The notes beneath the pieces were generated by a model. It was not told the DNA's origin. It did not search any database and was given only the letters and a program-made list of their open reading frames with translations. The translations under genes were made by a program, and so were the position numbers. A stretch of 64,000 nt of DNA from Diploscapter coronatus (taxonomy: Eukaryota > Nematoda > Chromadorea > Rhabditida > Rhabditidae): NCBI GenBank assembly GCA_964036155.1, contig OZ038423.1, positions 64,371,249 to 64,435,248 of the forward strand, in the 5' to 3' direction. Positions 25,994 through 39,597 of this stretch are shown one piece after another (within the stretch, counting starts at the first letter, position 1; every line of letters starts with the position of its first letter).

Positions 25994-28922
25994 CTATGGA
26001 TTCTTCATTTCGAATTCGTTGCTGCCGGCCTCCTTCGAAGTGGACACCCCACCTGCCTGCACAGTGGCTCCTTTGCCCTTTCTTCTGCTCGACTTCTTGG
26101 TTCCCAATCCAAATAGCAGAGGCCTGAATTATCATCAGTGCTTCGGGGATGTCTTCCTTTCAACTAAGTCCAACTAACTTTCTGCTGGACCCGTGTCTAG
26201 ACTTCTTATTGGTCGAGCGATTTGTGGGCGATTTCTTGTGCCTATCATTGTCCTTCCTCTGGAATGTTCATATTGAGATGTAGATCGGATGATAAAGGAA
26301 TAATATCATGAACAGGAGGGAAGATCAGTTTTTACTCTCACAAAAATAAGTTTGATTTGAAGTGCCGCGATTTTTTAATCTTCTCTGTCGAACTAACCAT
26401 TTCACTGTCGCTCTCATCATCGGATCCTGTGTGCTGATTGTCTTCGGACGAGCTGCTCTCCTGCAATCAGCCACATTTCCTTTCATTTTCTCTTTGTTTA
26501 TACCTGCTTCTGCTCCTTCTTCTCCCTCTTGGCTGCCTGTGAAACCTTTCCAGTCCAGTCGAACTTCCTCTCCACGTCGATCTTCGTCTGCTTCGCAGTC
26601 GTCAGCAGGTAGTTTCGGATATATCTGAAATGTCTTTTTCAGAGCTTCTTCAGTCAGTCAGAAATTCTACGTGTAATCAGGTTCAGTTTCGTATTTCAGC
26701 TGACCAACGTAGAGGACGATCGAGTACAGGTCTTTGGGCACGACAGAGAAGTGCCTTCCAGCTGAAATAAGTCGAGTTGTCGTTTCTTTTGGACTCAATC
26801 TGAACATACTTTTACTCTTGAAGAAAATCTCCTTGAGCGCGCGGACCTCCTGCCGATCTCTGACCTTCTTCCACTGCAATCCGTGCTGGATGTCGAACGA
26901 GTCAAACAGCAGGTAGATCCAGGACTCCAAGTCGTCCTTTCTGCCCTGTTCCTGGCCGTAGTGACAGGCGCGCGATGCGAAGCGCACTGTCCCGAGGAAA
27001 CTCGCCTTCGCACGAGGCACCTGAAAAGCGCTCAATTTATCATCTCTAGGGAATCGCTCCTTCTTATATCTGATCAATTTTGTCATTGCATACTTTGACC
27101 GTTCCATCCGCATTGCGGTACTTGCGTGCAATGCCGAAGTCGAGGACGTAGATGAGTTGCAGCTCGTCTGACAGGCTTGAAGCGAAGTTCGCTGGCTTGA
27201 TCTGAAATGACAATTGGACCTTCTATATCTTCATCGGAATTATTTTACATCTCTGTGCAGAAATCCGACGGAGTGCAGATCGGAGATGGCCTCGAGTGCC
27301 TGCAGACTGATCTTCATGGCGGTCGACTTGGAGAAGTTCTTGCAGAGCACTTGACGTCGCAGATCTTCCAGCGACTTGCCGACCAGACTCATCACAAGGA
27401 ACTGGAGAAAATGTGTCATTTTTTCGTGATTTTCATGACAGATTGATTTCGAATTCAAGTATGAGAGTTGAGCTCGTGCATTTCTGATGATCTTTTCCAT
27501 TTCATGCCTTGTAGGTGCCAGTCTTGCCCTTGTCGATGAGCTCGACGAAGTGTGTCCTTCTGTCCTCCTTGAGCTGCTCCCTGATCGCCTCCAGCACCAT
27601 CACTTCGATCTTCAGTCTCAGCAGTCGCTTTTCGCCCATCATCATCTCTGTCTTCATCGCGTAATCCTGAAGAAGTTTGATGATTTGTCTCTGGATTCAT
27701 AATTAATCTATTCATACCATAGCTTCTTCTTTGCCTTCTTTGCTCCTCTCCTTGCGTACGCGGTAGACGTCTCCTGAAAATTGTAAGGTCGGAACTTCAT
27801 TAATTTTCTATAGTTGTCATGATGACCTAGAAGTCGTTGACATTATTACAAGTCGGCATGACGCATGGTGCATTTCAGAATGGCGGGTAGGAGGATTCAA
27901 TACTCAATTTGTTATCTGACGACTTTTGCTGACTCACCGAATCCTCCAGAGCCGAGTCGAGAGATGACCTTCCATCTGAAAATGTCCACTCATTATACTC
28001 GGCTTCATTTATGATGTCCCTACGAGAAAGCCTCACTCCTGACGGCCATTCCATCCCTCAGCTTCTCTCGGCGCATTTTGCTCTTTTTCCGTTCCCTCCT
28101 TCTCCTGTCTTCCGGACTCTTCTGCTTCTCCTTTTCATCCGACTTCTTCCGCTCGTTTGTGATGACGCCTTTCACTTCGAACACCTGAAATAGAACATTG
28201 ACTATTGGACTGTTGTGTTATTCATCTTGAGGTTTCATGGACTCTTCAGAATTTTTCACACTCCTATAAGAAGTGAACATCAGCCTATCGCCTTGATCTT
28301 CCTGTCAGTGAGTGTCTTCTTTTTCGCGACCTCTTCATTCTTTTTCGGCTTCTTTCGACTGTCCTCCTTCTCGTCTTTTTCTTCTTTAGTGATGCAAGTG
28401 ATCGTCGCCTGAAATATGTTCATAATCAACTGATTTTCTGCATAAATCATCTTCCCATCGCTGTCTATGGACTGTCGCTATTTCCCTGCTCATTTCGATG
28501 ATTAGGAAATTTTGCTGCGACAGAATATGACACAATTGTGCAGAGATAGGTAGGGGTATGTTCTCTCATCGTGACACTACTTCGTCATGTTGTGAAGAAT
28601 CCAAAAACTCTTCATTTCTCATTGCTCACCCCTTTCTGTGGAATGACTTGCTTCTCATTTTCCTTGTCCTTCTCTTTTGCCTGCTCCAGGTGTTGTTGCT
28701 GCTTAGCCGGGTCTTCTGCACTCGTCTTCCGAATCATTTTCTGCAATTTTTGAGATTCATTCCTTATTTTTAGATATGTTTCAGTGTCATTTCGATCCAT
28801 TTTGTTGCAGAGTTGTCGAACAATTTTGTCAGATCAGCAAAGTTCCAGCATGGTTTTGTCGTTTTCATTTATCTCCTCGTTGCACTCACTATGCCTGCGT
28901 CACTTTTCGCCTTCGCCGACAT
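25994..28922 (-). CDS. TTBK-like protein kinase of the CK1 superfamily
   Basis: Fifteen exons join in frame to 541 residues, from 28922-28890 through 28740-28630, 28408-28292, 28184-28024, 27975-27938, 27773-27718, 27666-27508, 27401-27249, 27201-27094, 27020-26816, 26761-26671, 26624-26504, 26460-26398, 26258-26179 to 26123-25994. A very basic Lys-rich N-terminal region (1-140) precedes the kinase domain. The glycine loop is GSGGFGDVY (149-157), the ATP lysine K177 in YAMKTE, the catalytic loop HRDIKPANF (D276), and the metal site DFG at 297-299. The segment GTVRFASRACH and the end TEPDYTYIRNYL are typical of nematode tau-tubulin-kinase-like enzymes. The tail is Ser/Lys-rich. All key residues are present, so it should be active. 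Two introns (after exons 3 and 7) appear to use GC donors. Confidence 0.88.
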
Positions 28923-29719
28923 CTTCGGACGAGTAGATTTGTAGTAATGATTTCCAAAAGATTATGAATTCACTCGCCGACTCAACATCCTAAAATTTTG
29001 TGATTGAAGTTAATATTCAAATTTCAGGATCGATTATTCCATGCATGTTTCGTTTTTCTTTTCTACAAGCGGTATTTCTTAATTTTTCACCATGGGCGTA
29101 TTCAGTATATTGATGAAGAGTCTGAAATAAAAAATCGCTAACATTCAGATTCGCGTATAAAAAACGTGAAAACCTGCTTGCTCAAAGATAAATGCATTCT
29201 AATTTTTTCCAAGTTTCTTAATTTTTCTCTGCTTCATAAAACGGTTTTCAAGCTTTTTATTCGAATCTGCTCAAGTCAACGATTTCGTACTTCTGATTCT
29301 CCATCTACTACACTTCAAAATACGCCTGTAGTATAAAAATCAACAAAATTGAAGCCGACATTTTAAAAGGTTGTCTTGTTAGGAAATAGTCTCATTATCT
29401 TTTTTTTAGAAAAAGAACATTCACACGATATAATTCGTAAAATTTCATTTATTTTTATCCATTAGGTAAAAATGGTGAAAATAGTTCAAAATGCAAAATA
29501 TCATTGGAATCAATTAACCCTAAAAATATGAAACTTCAGAAATAGGGAGCAAGCTTTCATAGAACTACTCTGGATAAAGTAACCCGTATATTTGCACATT
29601 CGTACCTCGAAAATCTGTAAATGCATAGGGATTTTACATGATGAAATTAAAGAAAACAAGCATGTAGAAGAATTAATAGATTTAGCAGTTGACCTGGTTG
29701 TGGTTGAGCTGATTTGTGC
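28923..29719. other. Intergenic between kinase start and EGG-like stop
   Basis: AT-rich upstream region of the minus-strand kinase. No additional exon, repeat or RNA gene recognised. Confidence 0.55.
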
Positions 29720-32700
29720 CTAGTTGTGGAGAAAAGCCTGCTGCTGTTGCGGAGTCAAGGCGAATCGAGCACAGAACGAAACGTCGCTGTCCGTGGCATT
29801 CGGGCAGGTCGAGTAGGGCGCGCACACCTGAACAAACGAGATTCAGAGAATCGTGTGATATTATTATCATTTTTAGATCAGCCATCTATAGCAATACATT
29901 TTGAAATATGATGATACATTGAAAGAAACGTTCTGCTTTTATCTTCATGAAAAGAAGTGATATCTCGATAGAAATATCGTCATTTTTAACCAAGAAATAA
30001 AACAAACACGAGTTTTCAATATCATCACGGAATTATTCCTCATGTTACCGTCAAAGTACTAATTTATCTCTAACAAGACTTTTTAGGTTAGAAACTCATT
30101 TGAACAAGTGTTTCGTATTCGTTCTCAGGAAAAATTGAAATGTACCTGCTCACGAGGCAGACAGCGTGCCGAATTCTCGCACATGTACGTGGTGGAGTGC
30201 TGTCCTATGCACTCGTCACAGCTGCAGTCCCTCTCATCGCTGCCGTCCAAGCAGTGCGCCACTCCATCGCAGCGCGCCCAGGAAGGCACGCAGTTGTAGC
30301 CGCAATGGATTGCCAAGTTCAGGCACTGCAAGGCCAGTATTCATACAAGTTGAATTTTTAGTGTTATCTGAGAAATCAAGATAGTTCGTCGTTAGAATTT
30401 CATGAGTCATCATTATTCTTCGAAAAAATAAAGAAATTTGAATACGAGAGAAAACTTTGGCACATCATTCTTTTGTTATTGACAGAATGAAGAACAATCT
30501 GCATATTTTCTGTAATTTTGAGTCTTTCCTAATAATATATTCTCACAGGACTTTGACAGACAAAAATACGTTTTCTTAGTCGATTAGAAAGGAAAATAAT
30601 TCCTCGCCCAACAACTCACCCCATGGCAATTCATCTCGTCGAAGTGGTCCTCGCAGTGCCAGATTCCATCGCAGCGCTGCTCGGCAGAAATGATTTTGTC
30701 GCCCTTGGCGCATTTGAACGAGTTGCCCAGCTGAACATTCGAAACCATGTCATTCTAGGAAAACTTACGCCTTTCCGAATCGCGATTAACCGCATGAAAC
30801 GAAATGAATATTTTGTGAGACGAAAAGATACGCTATTTTCTCTCACAAATATGCGCACTTCTAGTTTCATTCGATCAACCGAAATTCGAAAAGCTGCACG
30901 TCTGTTCGAGGGAGAAATTTTCTTACGACGATGGCAGCCTCGCAGTCCTCCTCGTCTTCACCGTCCTTGCAGTCATTCAGTCCATTGCAAACCTGTACAT
31001 TCACCGAGTCAGTTCGATTATTTTTTTGTTTTGATCCACACCTTTCGGTTATAGCTCACACCAATTCTTTCCTTCTTCTTTCAAAGAAAGGAGTTAGTAA
31101 AATTGACGCCTTTCCGCGTTATCTTATTCTTCAAAAGAAAACTTGTATATTGAATCCTTCTCACCTTACTCTGCGGAATGCATTTGTGCTGAGAAGTGCA
31201 GGCGAATGCAGCCTTTTGATCGCAGATTTTGCAATCGGATTGGCACTGTTCGAGTTCCCCGCGACAGGCCTCTTCCAGGGGATAGAGATTGTCGTCGCTG
31301 CAGCGAATCAGGGGAATCTGCAATAAACATAATCATGAAATGCGAACTTGTAAATTGTTGCTGAATTAAATTTCGACAAAAATGAGGGCGCCTTCATAAT
31401 AGGAAATCAGAAATGAAAAGAAATCTGTTCTCCTTTCCACATGCTCTTCGCTTTTAAATGTCTTTTTAATTCCAATACTTTTGAAAGAAGACAAAGGTAA
31501 ATTTCGTCAATTTCCCGAAATATCATTCGAATTTAAAGATAAAATCCTTAAAAATCTAACTCACTTCCTCCTTGTTCTCCCTCTCACAAGTGCCAGGACA
31601 GTTCTTTTCATCCATCGCATCGCTGCAGTCTGCATGCCCATTGCAGATCTTGTCTCTGCTGATGCAGGTTCCGTCGCCACACAACGCCACTTCTGAGCCC
31701 GAGCACGACAAGCAGTCGCATTCCTGGAAATAAATCTTGACTTCGTATGTCCAATATTAGAATTTTATAAAGATGTCTTGTAATTGCTGCCATCTCATTA
31801 CCAGGTGTTTGTGCGTTATTCAGAGCGTTGGCGCCATTTGTAGTCAATGAAAGGAGTTTTGAGATTTAAACTAGGAAATGGCAATATGAAGACGATAAAA
31901 ATCGATAAGCCAACCTTTTCATCACTTCCATCGCTGCAGTCTTCCTTCCCGTCGCCCATTTTGCTAGCCGCAATGCACTTTCCATTTCTGCACATCTGAA
32001 ATTATCTTCTTCTTTTTCTTCCTCCGATAGTTTTGTTCAATTCCAACCTCAGCTCCCCCTTTGCACTCGTCGCATTCCTCTTCATCAGACCCGTCCCTGC
32101 AGTCATCGATTCCATTGCACAAGGCCTCCTGCGGCAGACACAGATCCTGTCCTCCACATTTGTGCTCGCCTTCTCGGCATTCCGATCCTGTGAAATTGAG
32201 AAACATCGTTTGTGCTTTTTCAAAGAAAAGTTATTGCCAATCTTTGTAATTTATTAGTTTTCTCCTCAATTCTCCATACCTCAAAGTCTGGTTATTTTTA
32301 CAAATTGTGAGTCAATAAATTATGTAAGGTATTAAATTATTGCATGGAATGAATTGTCCGATCATTCGAAAGGGGGAAAGACATACTGCAGTAGAAGGTT
32401 TCATCAAACTTGTCCTGGCAGTGGAAGATTCCATCGCAGAGCTGTGCGCCATTCAGGCAGACCAGACTGCTGGTCGAGTTGTCCGAAAGCAAACGGCATG
32501 AGAAGGGAGTCTGGCACTCAAGGCAGTTCTCCTCGTCTGAGCCGTCGCCGCAGTCAGAAATTCCGTCGCAGCGGAGCGACGAACTGACCACTTTCGACTG
32601 CAATCAGGTTTAGAATTTCCTTTGAATTTGAAAATTGTTTGATTGTGTGTTGAGCATCATGATATTTTTATGCACTCAAAAACGATCACATGAACTGCAC

Positions 32701-34319
32701 TACACGATTTTCTCTTAATTTCTACTGCAATTGCATTGTTGCAGAGAAGTGCAATGGTAATTTTCAGGTAAATTCGGCAAGGATCTACTGAACAAAGGTT
32801 TCAAAATACTCAACTCAGAAAATCTAACAATGAATCAACCAAAATGAATGGCATTTTGATTTATCGTAGCGCAGCATGGATTAAAGATTTGCTACATCGT
32901 ACAAGGGTAAGAAAAAAGACCTCCTAACCATATTGACTTTCCGTTGCGATAAATTCAAATAGTGACAAATGAATGCAGATTATTCAGAACTTGCTAACCG
33001 GTTCATTGACGCAGTGGAATCCGAATCCCTGGCAGTGATCGACATCCTTGGCCGTGGGATAGGACCCGATTGCCAGAATGCTGCTCGCCCACTCCATCTT
33101 TGATGCCTTCCTCGCCATCGTCTTTCCAGTGTTCTTGTTCTTGTTCTCGTCATTCATCTTCACTTCTTCTTCTTTGACTTGGCTTTCGATCGACTTTTTC
33201 CTAGTCAAATCAGTCCAGTTGTGATTGCTTCGCATGATCTGCAACAAGAATCATTGAAGTATGATGAAATGCTTAAAAATTTCTACTTAGATTTCGAAAT
33301 ATTCCAAACTTCGTTTTTCTGAGGTTTGAAGTTAAAATTCGACTTTGAATTTTAAAAATTTTCAGTATCGCGCAGCACTGCTCGCTTGTGGCATGGTTGT
33401 ACAAGTACCCTATGCATTTTCAACACAAGAGCATACTTGCATTTCTTACATTCAGGTCGACGAGTTTCTGAGACTCCGCACCCGATCCGAGGAGCAGAAA
33501 GAGAAGGGGAATGAGGGCGAGAAGGAGAGCCAGCAGCAGGCACAGGCCGATCAGAACCACAATTGAGGGGATCTGGAATTGCAGAAATTGTAAGATGATC
33601 CAACATTATCGATAAGGCAACTTGTCAATGACGGAGTTATTTTTGTCAAACAACGCAATCTTCTGAAAAAATAAAAGAAACTATCATTTGAAAAAAATCA
33701 CTTCAGCATTACTGTTACTCCAGGTCTCAGTTATTTACAAATTACATGCCAGTGCTTACATTCTTAAAGCAGCCACAACAGCGAGCGGCCATCCAGTTGC
33801 GCAGTCCGTCCATCTTCTGCTTGGCGCCCGTCATGAAACCGCTGCAAATGGGAAACATCAGTGGGGGTTTTATGAAGTCCGAAACAAGTAACCGATATTT
33901 CTAAATCGTAGTTCGAAGTCTAGAACGGCAACCCGTAAATGTCGGGCTTCTTGTAAAAGCCGCATACCTCCAAAACTCGAATAAGGATAGGGAATAGGGC
34001 CCGATAGGGGGATATTGGTCTAGAAGAAATCTTCAAAATGTCCTCAACATGTGAAACCGAACATCCCCTACCTACTATTCTATCCCTTACCTTTAGAACG
34101 CCGTCAGATAATTATTCAGAAGTGCAGGAAGTTGCGATTTTTCGTCAAACATTCAAAGCCGAATTCATTTTCAAAATTTGAAAAGAATAACAATTGAAAT
34201 TCATGCACTTCTTCGTGTCGTCACTTTCCAACTCACCCATCAGCCTGCTCCCCGTCCTCGTTCGGATTGACGATGTACTCTCCGTGATTGCGCCCCTCCA
34301 CGTAGCCGCTACTCGTCAT
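29720..34319 (-). CDS. egg-1: Type II membrane protein with eight LDL-receptor class A repeats (EGG-1/EGG-2-like)
   Basis: Thirteen exons join in frame to 578 residues: 34319-34237, 33841-33760, 33572-33450, 33238-32999, 32597-32387, 32187-32048, 31995-31915, 31723-31565, 31317-31165, 30992-30927, 30730-30620, 30325-30146, 29827-29720. There is no signal peptide: about 55 cytoplasmic residues are followed by one membrane segment (about 56-84, core [19 protein letters not shown]), then a large extracellular part. That part has eight LDLa units with acidic calcium-binding ends such as [34 protein letters not shown] and LDGSDERDC; two are of the rarer DKFDE or DHFDE form. A single N-proximal membrane segment plus about eight LDLa repeats is the architecture of Caenorhabditis EGG-1 and EGG-2, egg-surface proteins needed for sperm entry. 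That orthology is inferred from architecture, not alignment. Confidence 0.8.
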
Positions 34320-35157
34320 TTCGGCAGAAATTCACTCGACTACCGAAAACCGAGATGAAATGACAAGCGATTTTGGGACAGCCCGTGAAGTAACGCGTTC
34401 GTTTTCGATCGAAGCAAGTGTTCGTTTATTTTATTGTGGTTGTGCAGGTCGAGTATTTTTCGATTGATGCGCCATGAACTTATAAAATTACCGAACGAAC
34501 CAGTGAAAAGTTCAGTAATTTTGTGCGCACAAATTCGATACAGAACTTGCTGAATTTTAATTCAGCCCGAGATTAGGGCTATTTCAAGTCTGAATCCGAA
34601 ATGACTTGATTTTGGAAAGAAAACTCAAGCAGTGTTTTCCACTTTCAAAAATTGTTTTATTTTTCAACGATTTTTTTTGTAAAATAACGAAAGAAAGTCG
34701 TTTTTCAGGCAACACTTTCAACCTTGTACGTTCTTTCTTCTAGGATGAACTCATTGATAATCTTCTTACTTCGATGCTAGAAATTTCTGGAACTATTTCA
34801 CGCTCTAAATCTTTTCAAATGTGCAATTGTCCCTGGCTTTTCCTAGTAAATTCCCGATTCTTCATTTTACCATGCGACATTTGGCTTCATTAGCTCTCCC
34901 GCCTAAATTTGGCGCGCTGGAAAGTGTCCAAGGGCCAATGAAAGAAGGAGACGCTGAGAGAGTACAGGTGGTCAGAGAAAGGAAGAACGAGTTGAATCGA
35001 GGGTGATAAAAATAACAATGAGCCAGATAAACTTTCCAATCAAGCATGCACACAACCATTTCAACTTTGTTGAAGAGACACAAGTTTTCAAATAAGAACA
35101 ACTTTATTCACAACAAAAATAACAAAATTTATTCAAATCAAAAACAAAGAAGTTTGT
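34320..35157. other. Intergenic, upstream of the EGG-like gene
   Basis: Upstream region of the minus-strand EGG-like gene and downstream flank of H2B. A GC-richer patch at 34888-35005 includes GGCGCGCTGG. No gene recognised. Confidence 0.55.
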
Positions 35158-35160
35158 TGT

Positions 35161-35176
35161 GGCCCTAAAGAGGGCC
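35161..35176 (-). promoter_or_regulatory. Histone 3' stem-loop of H2B
   Basis: On the minus strand the sequence is a 6-bp stem GGCCCT/AGGGCC closed by a CTTT loop, preceded by AACCCAAC and followed by AC, about 40 nt past the H2B stop. It is the same element found after H2A, H3 and H4. It is the stem-loop-binding-protein site used to form the non-polyadenylated histone mRNA end. Confidence 0.95.
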
Positions 35177-35217
35177 GTTGGGTTAGATTTGGGCTTGCTC
35201 AAAATTGCCGAAGCAAT

Positions 35218-35690
35218 TTATTTGCTGGAAGTGTACTTGGTGACGGCCTTGGTGCCTTCCGAGACGGCGTGCTTGGCCAACTCACCGGGGAGGATGAGGC
35301 GGACGGCGGTCTGAAATCGAATGTTGATTGATCTGATCATAGGATTTGTTGAATTTACCTGGATTTCGCGGGACGAGATCGTGGAGCGCTTGTTGTAGTG
35401 AGCCAGACGAGAGGCCTCGGCGGCGATGCGCTCGAAGACGTCGTTCACGAACGAGTTCATGATGGACATGGCCTTCGAGGAGACACCGGTGTCGGGGTGC
35501 ACCTGAAGAATCGAGTTTAGTTTCTGGAATTCAAGGAAAGTTGAAAGAAACGAACCTGCTTGAGGACACGGTAGATGTAGACGGAGTAGGACTCCTTTCT
35601 CTTGTGTCTGCGCTTCTTGTCGCCGGTGCGGGCGGCTTTCTGGGTCTTGGCGGCCTTCTTGGCTCCCTTGGCGGACGGCTTGGGCGGCAT
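35218..35690 (-). CDS. H2B: Histone H2B
   Basis: Three exons, 35690-35556, 35502-35359 and 35310-35218, give 123 residues. The N-terminal tail starts [13 protein letters not shown]. The histone fold contains [24 protein letters not shown] and a C-terminal helix ending [10 protein letters not shown]2B pairs with H2A in the nucleosome. The two introns (53 and 48 nt) interrupt the fold after Q45 and Q93. Intron-bearing replication-type H2B is unusual because metazoan S-phase core histone genes are normally intronless. The gene still has a TATA box and the histone stem-loop. It is divergently paired with H2A across a 234-bp shared promoter. Confidence 0.97.
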
Positions 35691-35924
35691 AGTCAGTTAG
35701 GAATGCGAGTACGACTTGGCTGAAACGAGCAAGTTGTGAGGAGGACTCGATTGGGCCTCCTTTTATACGCGCTCAAAAGTGGGCGTGTCTCTTGCCTCCC
35801 CCGACCATGCACTGTCTGGGCTGACTCCACCCCTCACTCGAATGGGTATAAAAGGGCTCTGCAAAGGAGGAGAGGCTATCGAGTGTTCTCCTCGTGTCTC
35901 TATTCGCATTCTCCTCTGCTAACA
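35691..35924. promoter_or_regulatory. Divergent H2B/H2A promoter
   Basis: This 234-bp region separates the two ATGs. TATAAAA lies at 35847-35853 for H2A (plus) and at 35761-35767 on the minus strand for H2B, each about 70-75 bp before its start codon. The layout matches the divergent H2A-H2B pairs of many animals, allowing coordinate S-phase expression. Confidence 0.9.
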
Positions 35925-36365
35925 ATGTCTGGACGTGGAAAGGGTGGAAAGGCCAAGTCCGGTGGCAAGGCCAAGTCTCGCTCCTCGAGAGCTGGACTCC
36001 AGTTCCCAGTCGGTCGTCTGCACCGCATGCTCCGCAAGGGCAACTACGCTCAGCGCGTCGGAGCCGGAGCACCGGTTAGTTTCTCGAACCTTTTCAATTT
36101 CTTGATCTGATTGTGATTTGTCTGATTTCAGGTCTACCTGGCCGCTGTTCTCGAATACCTCGCCGCTGAAGTGCTCGAGTTGGCCGGCAACGCTGCCCGC
36201 GACAACAAGAAGACCAGAATCAACCCCCGCCACTTGCAGTTGGCCGTCCGCAACGACGAGGAGTTGAACAAGCTCCTGAGCGGAGTCACCATCGCCCAGG
36301 GAGGTGTCCTGCCCAACATCCAGGCCGTTCTCCTGCCCAAGAAGACCGGTGGAGACAAGGAGTAA
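35925..36365 (+). CDS. H2A: Histone H2A
   Basis: Two exons, 35925-36074 and 36132-36365, give 127 residues beginning [20 protein letters not shown]. The fold contains [20 protein letters not shown], and the acidic-patch segment [12 protein letters not shown] is intact. The C-terminus ends PKKTGGDKE, so there is no SQ motif and this is canonical H2A, not H2A.X or H2A.Z. A 57-nt intron splits the gene after P50. The histone stem-loop follows 33 nt after the stop. Confidence 0.97.
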
Positions 36366-36397
36366 ATTCCAGCTCTCGCTCACTAATCTAACCCAAC

Positions 36398-36413
36398 GGC
36401 CCTCTTTAGGGCC
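36398..36413 (+). promoter_or_regulatory. Histone 3' stem-loop of H2A
   Basis: GGCCCTCTTTAGGGCC with the AACCCAAC leader, identical to the elements after the other three histone genes. Confidence 0.95.
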
Positions 36414-37617
36414 ACAATCAATCAACTCTCGTTAAAACTTTGCTGAATTTTTGTCGTTGAACTTTGTTTGAATAAATTATTTCTTAGAAAAATAAACCTG
36501 TTCTCTGAGTGACTACTTTAAATCTGCACGAACTGGATTGAAAAAGTTGAAAATAGGAGTTTCGTGTGAGACTAAGATGATGAGAATAGTCTCGTTGAAT
36601 TTGTATGGATAAAGAACTAATCGTTTATCGTGATCTTTAGATCGTTTCTAGACTTATAATCGAACTGAGTTCTAAAAACGAAAGTGTTTGATCGTAGAAA
36701 TCTTAATATTCAGAAGCCTAAACTAAAGGTTTTTCCAGACAATGAAGATGTTGTTTAACTACTGGGTGCGCCAAAAGCTTGAAAACATTCGCATATTATA
36801 TTTTCCATTGAAAAATGAAAGGCGAATCATAATTAAAGAATGCTGAAATCTTGGGATGCCTACGATGTCCTAAACCAAAATGACAATTTTCTGAAAAACT
36901 TTCGAAAATATATGTGAAAGAGAACATCGGCGACTTTTCAAAAATATAAATGTTTCCAAGTTTTTGGCATATCCAGTAGAAGTTTTGAGCTGATTGTCAG
37001 AATCTTTGGAAACTATCAAGAGCGTTCAAAGTCAAGATACTTCAAGAACTATTGCGAAAGCTGAACCTATTCGAATGAAAAGGTGTGAGAAAACTTCGCT
37101 AATTTGAGTTAATATTCAATTAAAAATGTTCAAATTCTAATCACCGAACTGTAAGTTACACTCAGAAAATGTCAGATTTACGTCTTTTCTGAAGATTAAT
37201 TGTATGATAAGGCTTGTTGTGTTTTTGTTTCTGAAAACTCCTTCAAAGTTTAGTGAACGAATCCAATATTCCAAATTGTTTATTCTTTTTCCTGATACCG
37301 TAATCATAGAAAATTCAACTTCTTCTTCCATTGAGCTAATGGCTAAATCCCATAACTAGTGGTCACAATCAACTTCCCACTTCTCACACAGCAATATTCA
37401 AAGCAAATCCAGGCCAGAAGCATGTAGCAGTGGTTGTTTTTCTCGAATGTCAGGTCACTTGCTCGAGCCTTTGAGCATAGTTGTGAATTTTTGTGTGCAT
37501 GTTCGCGCCTTTTCTGGACTCTCCATACCCGCATATTGGCTTTGGTCCAACGCGCCAAACGCTACCCCCTCTCACTCCCAGTCTGCCTCGCCCTGACTCC
37601 GCCCACTTACTGTCTCT
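36414..37617. other. Intergenic between H2A and H3
   Basis: AT-rich spacer with no gene. The last about 150 bp, rich in CTCACTCC and CCGCCC-type blocks, are probably the H3 promoter. Confidence 0.55.
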
Positions 37618-37624
37618 TATAAAA
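37618..37624 (+). promoter_or_regulatory. TATA box of H3
   Basis: TATAAAA 66 bp upstream of the end of the H3 leader, in the same position as in the other histone genes here. Confidence 0.85.
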
Positions 37625-37656
37625 GGTCTTTAACAGCAAGGAGTCCCCATCTTTGA

Positions 37657-38145
<489 letters not shown>

Positions 38146-38188
38146 ATCGCTTCCGAGCGAAGTTCTCAGACCCTAAATCTAACCCAAC

Positions 38189-38204
38189 GGCCCTCTTTAG
38201 GGCC
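38189..38204 (+). promoter_or_regulatory. Histone 3' stem-loop of H3
   Basis: GGCCCTCTTTAGGGCC with AACCCAAC upstream, identical to the copies at the other histone genes. Confidence 0.95.
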
Positions 38205-39118
38205 ACAAACATCGAACTATTTGAAATGCGAATAAATGATGTATACTTTGCAAACTGTTCTGCATGTTGTCAAATGGGTAAAGAAGATTAGAGCCGAACA
38301 AAACCATACAAATGTCGACAAATGCTACTTTCAACTAAGTCATGATAGAAAGTATCATAACTTGAGGATGTTTGAAAGAAATAAATTCAGTGTAGATAAT
38401 AACTGAAATCAGAAACAAATATTTGGAGTTTGGTTTTGAAGAATCCTGAATCAGAATCTCACCAAAGTTTAAATTTTCCAGAGCTCAGAATCTAAATCCG
38501 AATTCCGAAACCAAAGCCCCTTGGAAATCATTAGGATTCAATTTTTGACATCTGAGTAAAAATTTCGGACAGTCCTAATCTGAAATTAGTTGAAGTCACA
38601 GATTTAAATTTTTCGGAATAAAAGTTGATTAATAATTTTTGAGTAGTTATTAGATCTCATTGACAGTGGATGTTCTACAACTTCAAATGAAAAGGAAATA
38701 AGCTAATCTGAAGATTATTGATCCTTGAAAGATGATTTGTACGCCAGATTTTACTTGGAATTTGAGTTTTGATGTACAGATTTAGTTGATTTCCGATGAA
38801 AATTGTTTGAGATGCACTTTTCAGATGGTATGCAAAGACGATAACATGTTAATTCTGAAATTTTTGAGAATCACGAATGATATTCCTTCCAAATCGAATA
38901 AGAGGATTTCGTGATTTGCTATGCTTTTTCATAATATTTTTGTTATTCAGATTGGTCTGATTGATTCAAGATTTTATAATTTTCTTTCGCTCTCTTGGGC
39001 ATTTTCCTCTCTCGCTGACCCCTGGCTCTTCTCCAGCGCGCCAATTCCATTCTCTCAACCACTGATTGGACCCTTCGACTCCACCCCTATTTCCCAATTC
39101 GCGTCCAGGTTCGAGGGG
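38205..39118. other. Intergenic between H3 and H4
   Basis: AT-rich spacer without a gene. The last about 130 bp, with CTGATTGG (CCAAT-like on the minus strand) at about 39062, are probably the H4 promoter. Confidence 0.55.
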
Positions 39119-39125
39119 TATAAAA
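39119..39125 (+). promoter_or_regulatory. TATA box of H4
   Basis: TATAAAA 66 bp before the H4 ATG region, in the context GGGGTATAAAAGGGC shared with the H2A promoter. Confidence 0.85.
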
Positions 39126-39142
39126 GGGCAGCTCTGCGCTGA

Positions 39143-39550
<408 letters not shown>

Positions 39551-39597
39551 GTCGACAGAGAAGTCCATCGACGAGCCCTCAACAAATCTAACCCAAC

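Noticed and set aside
33600..33670. Possible extra exon after TTTTTCAG in the EGG-like gene
   Set aside because: No usable donor before an in-frame stop; exon 2 to exon 3 joins in phase 0 without it.
35919..36425. 168-codon open frame on the minus strand across H2A
   Set aside because: Antisense shadow of the high-GC third-position bias of the H2A gene; no homology or splice context.
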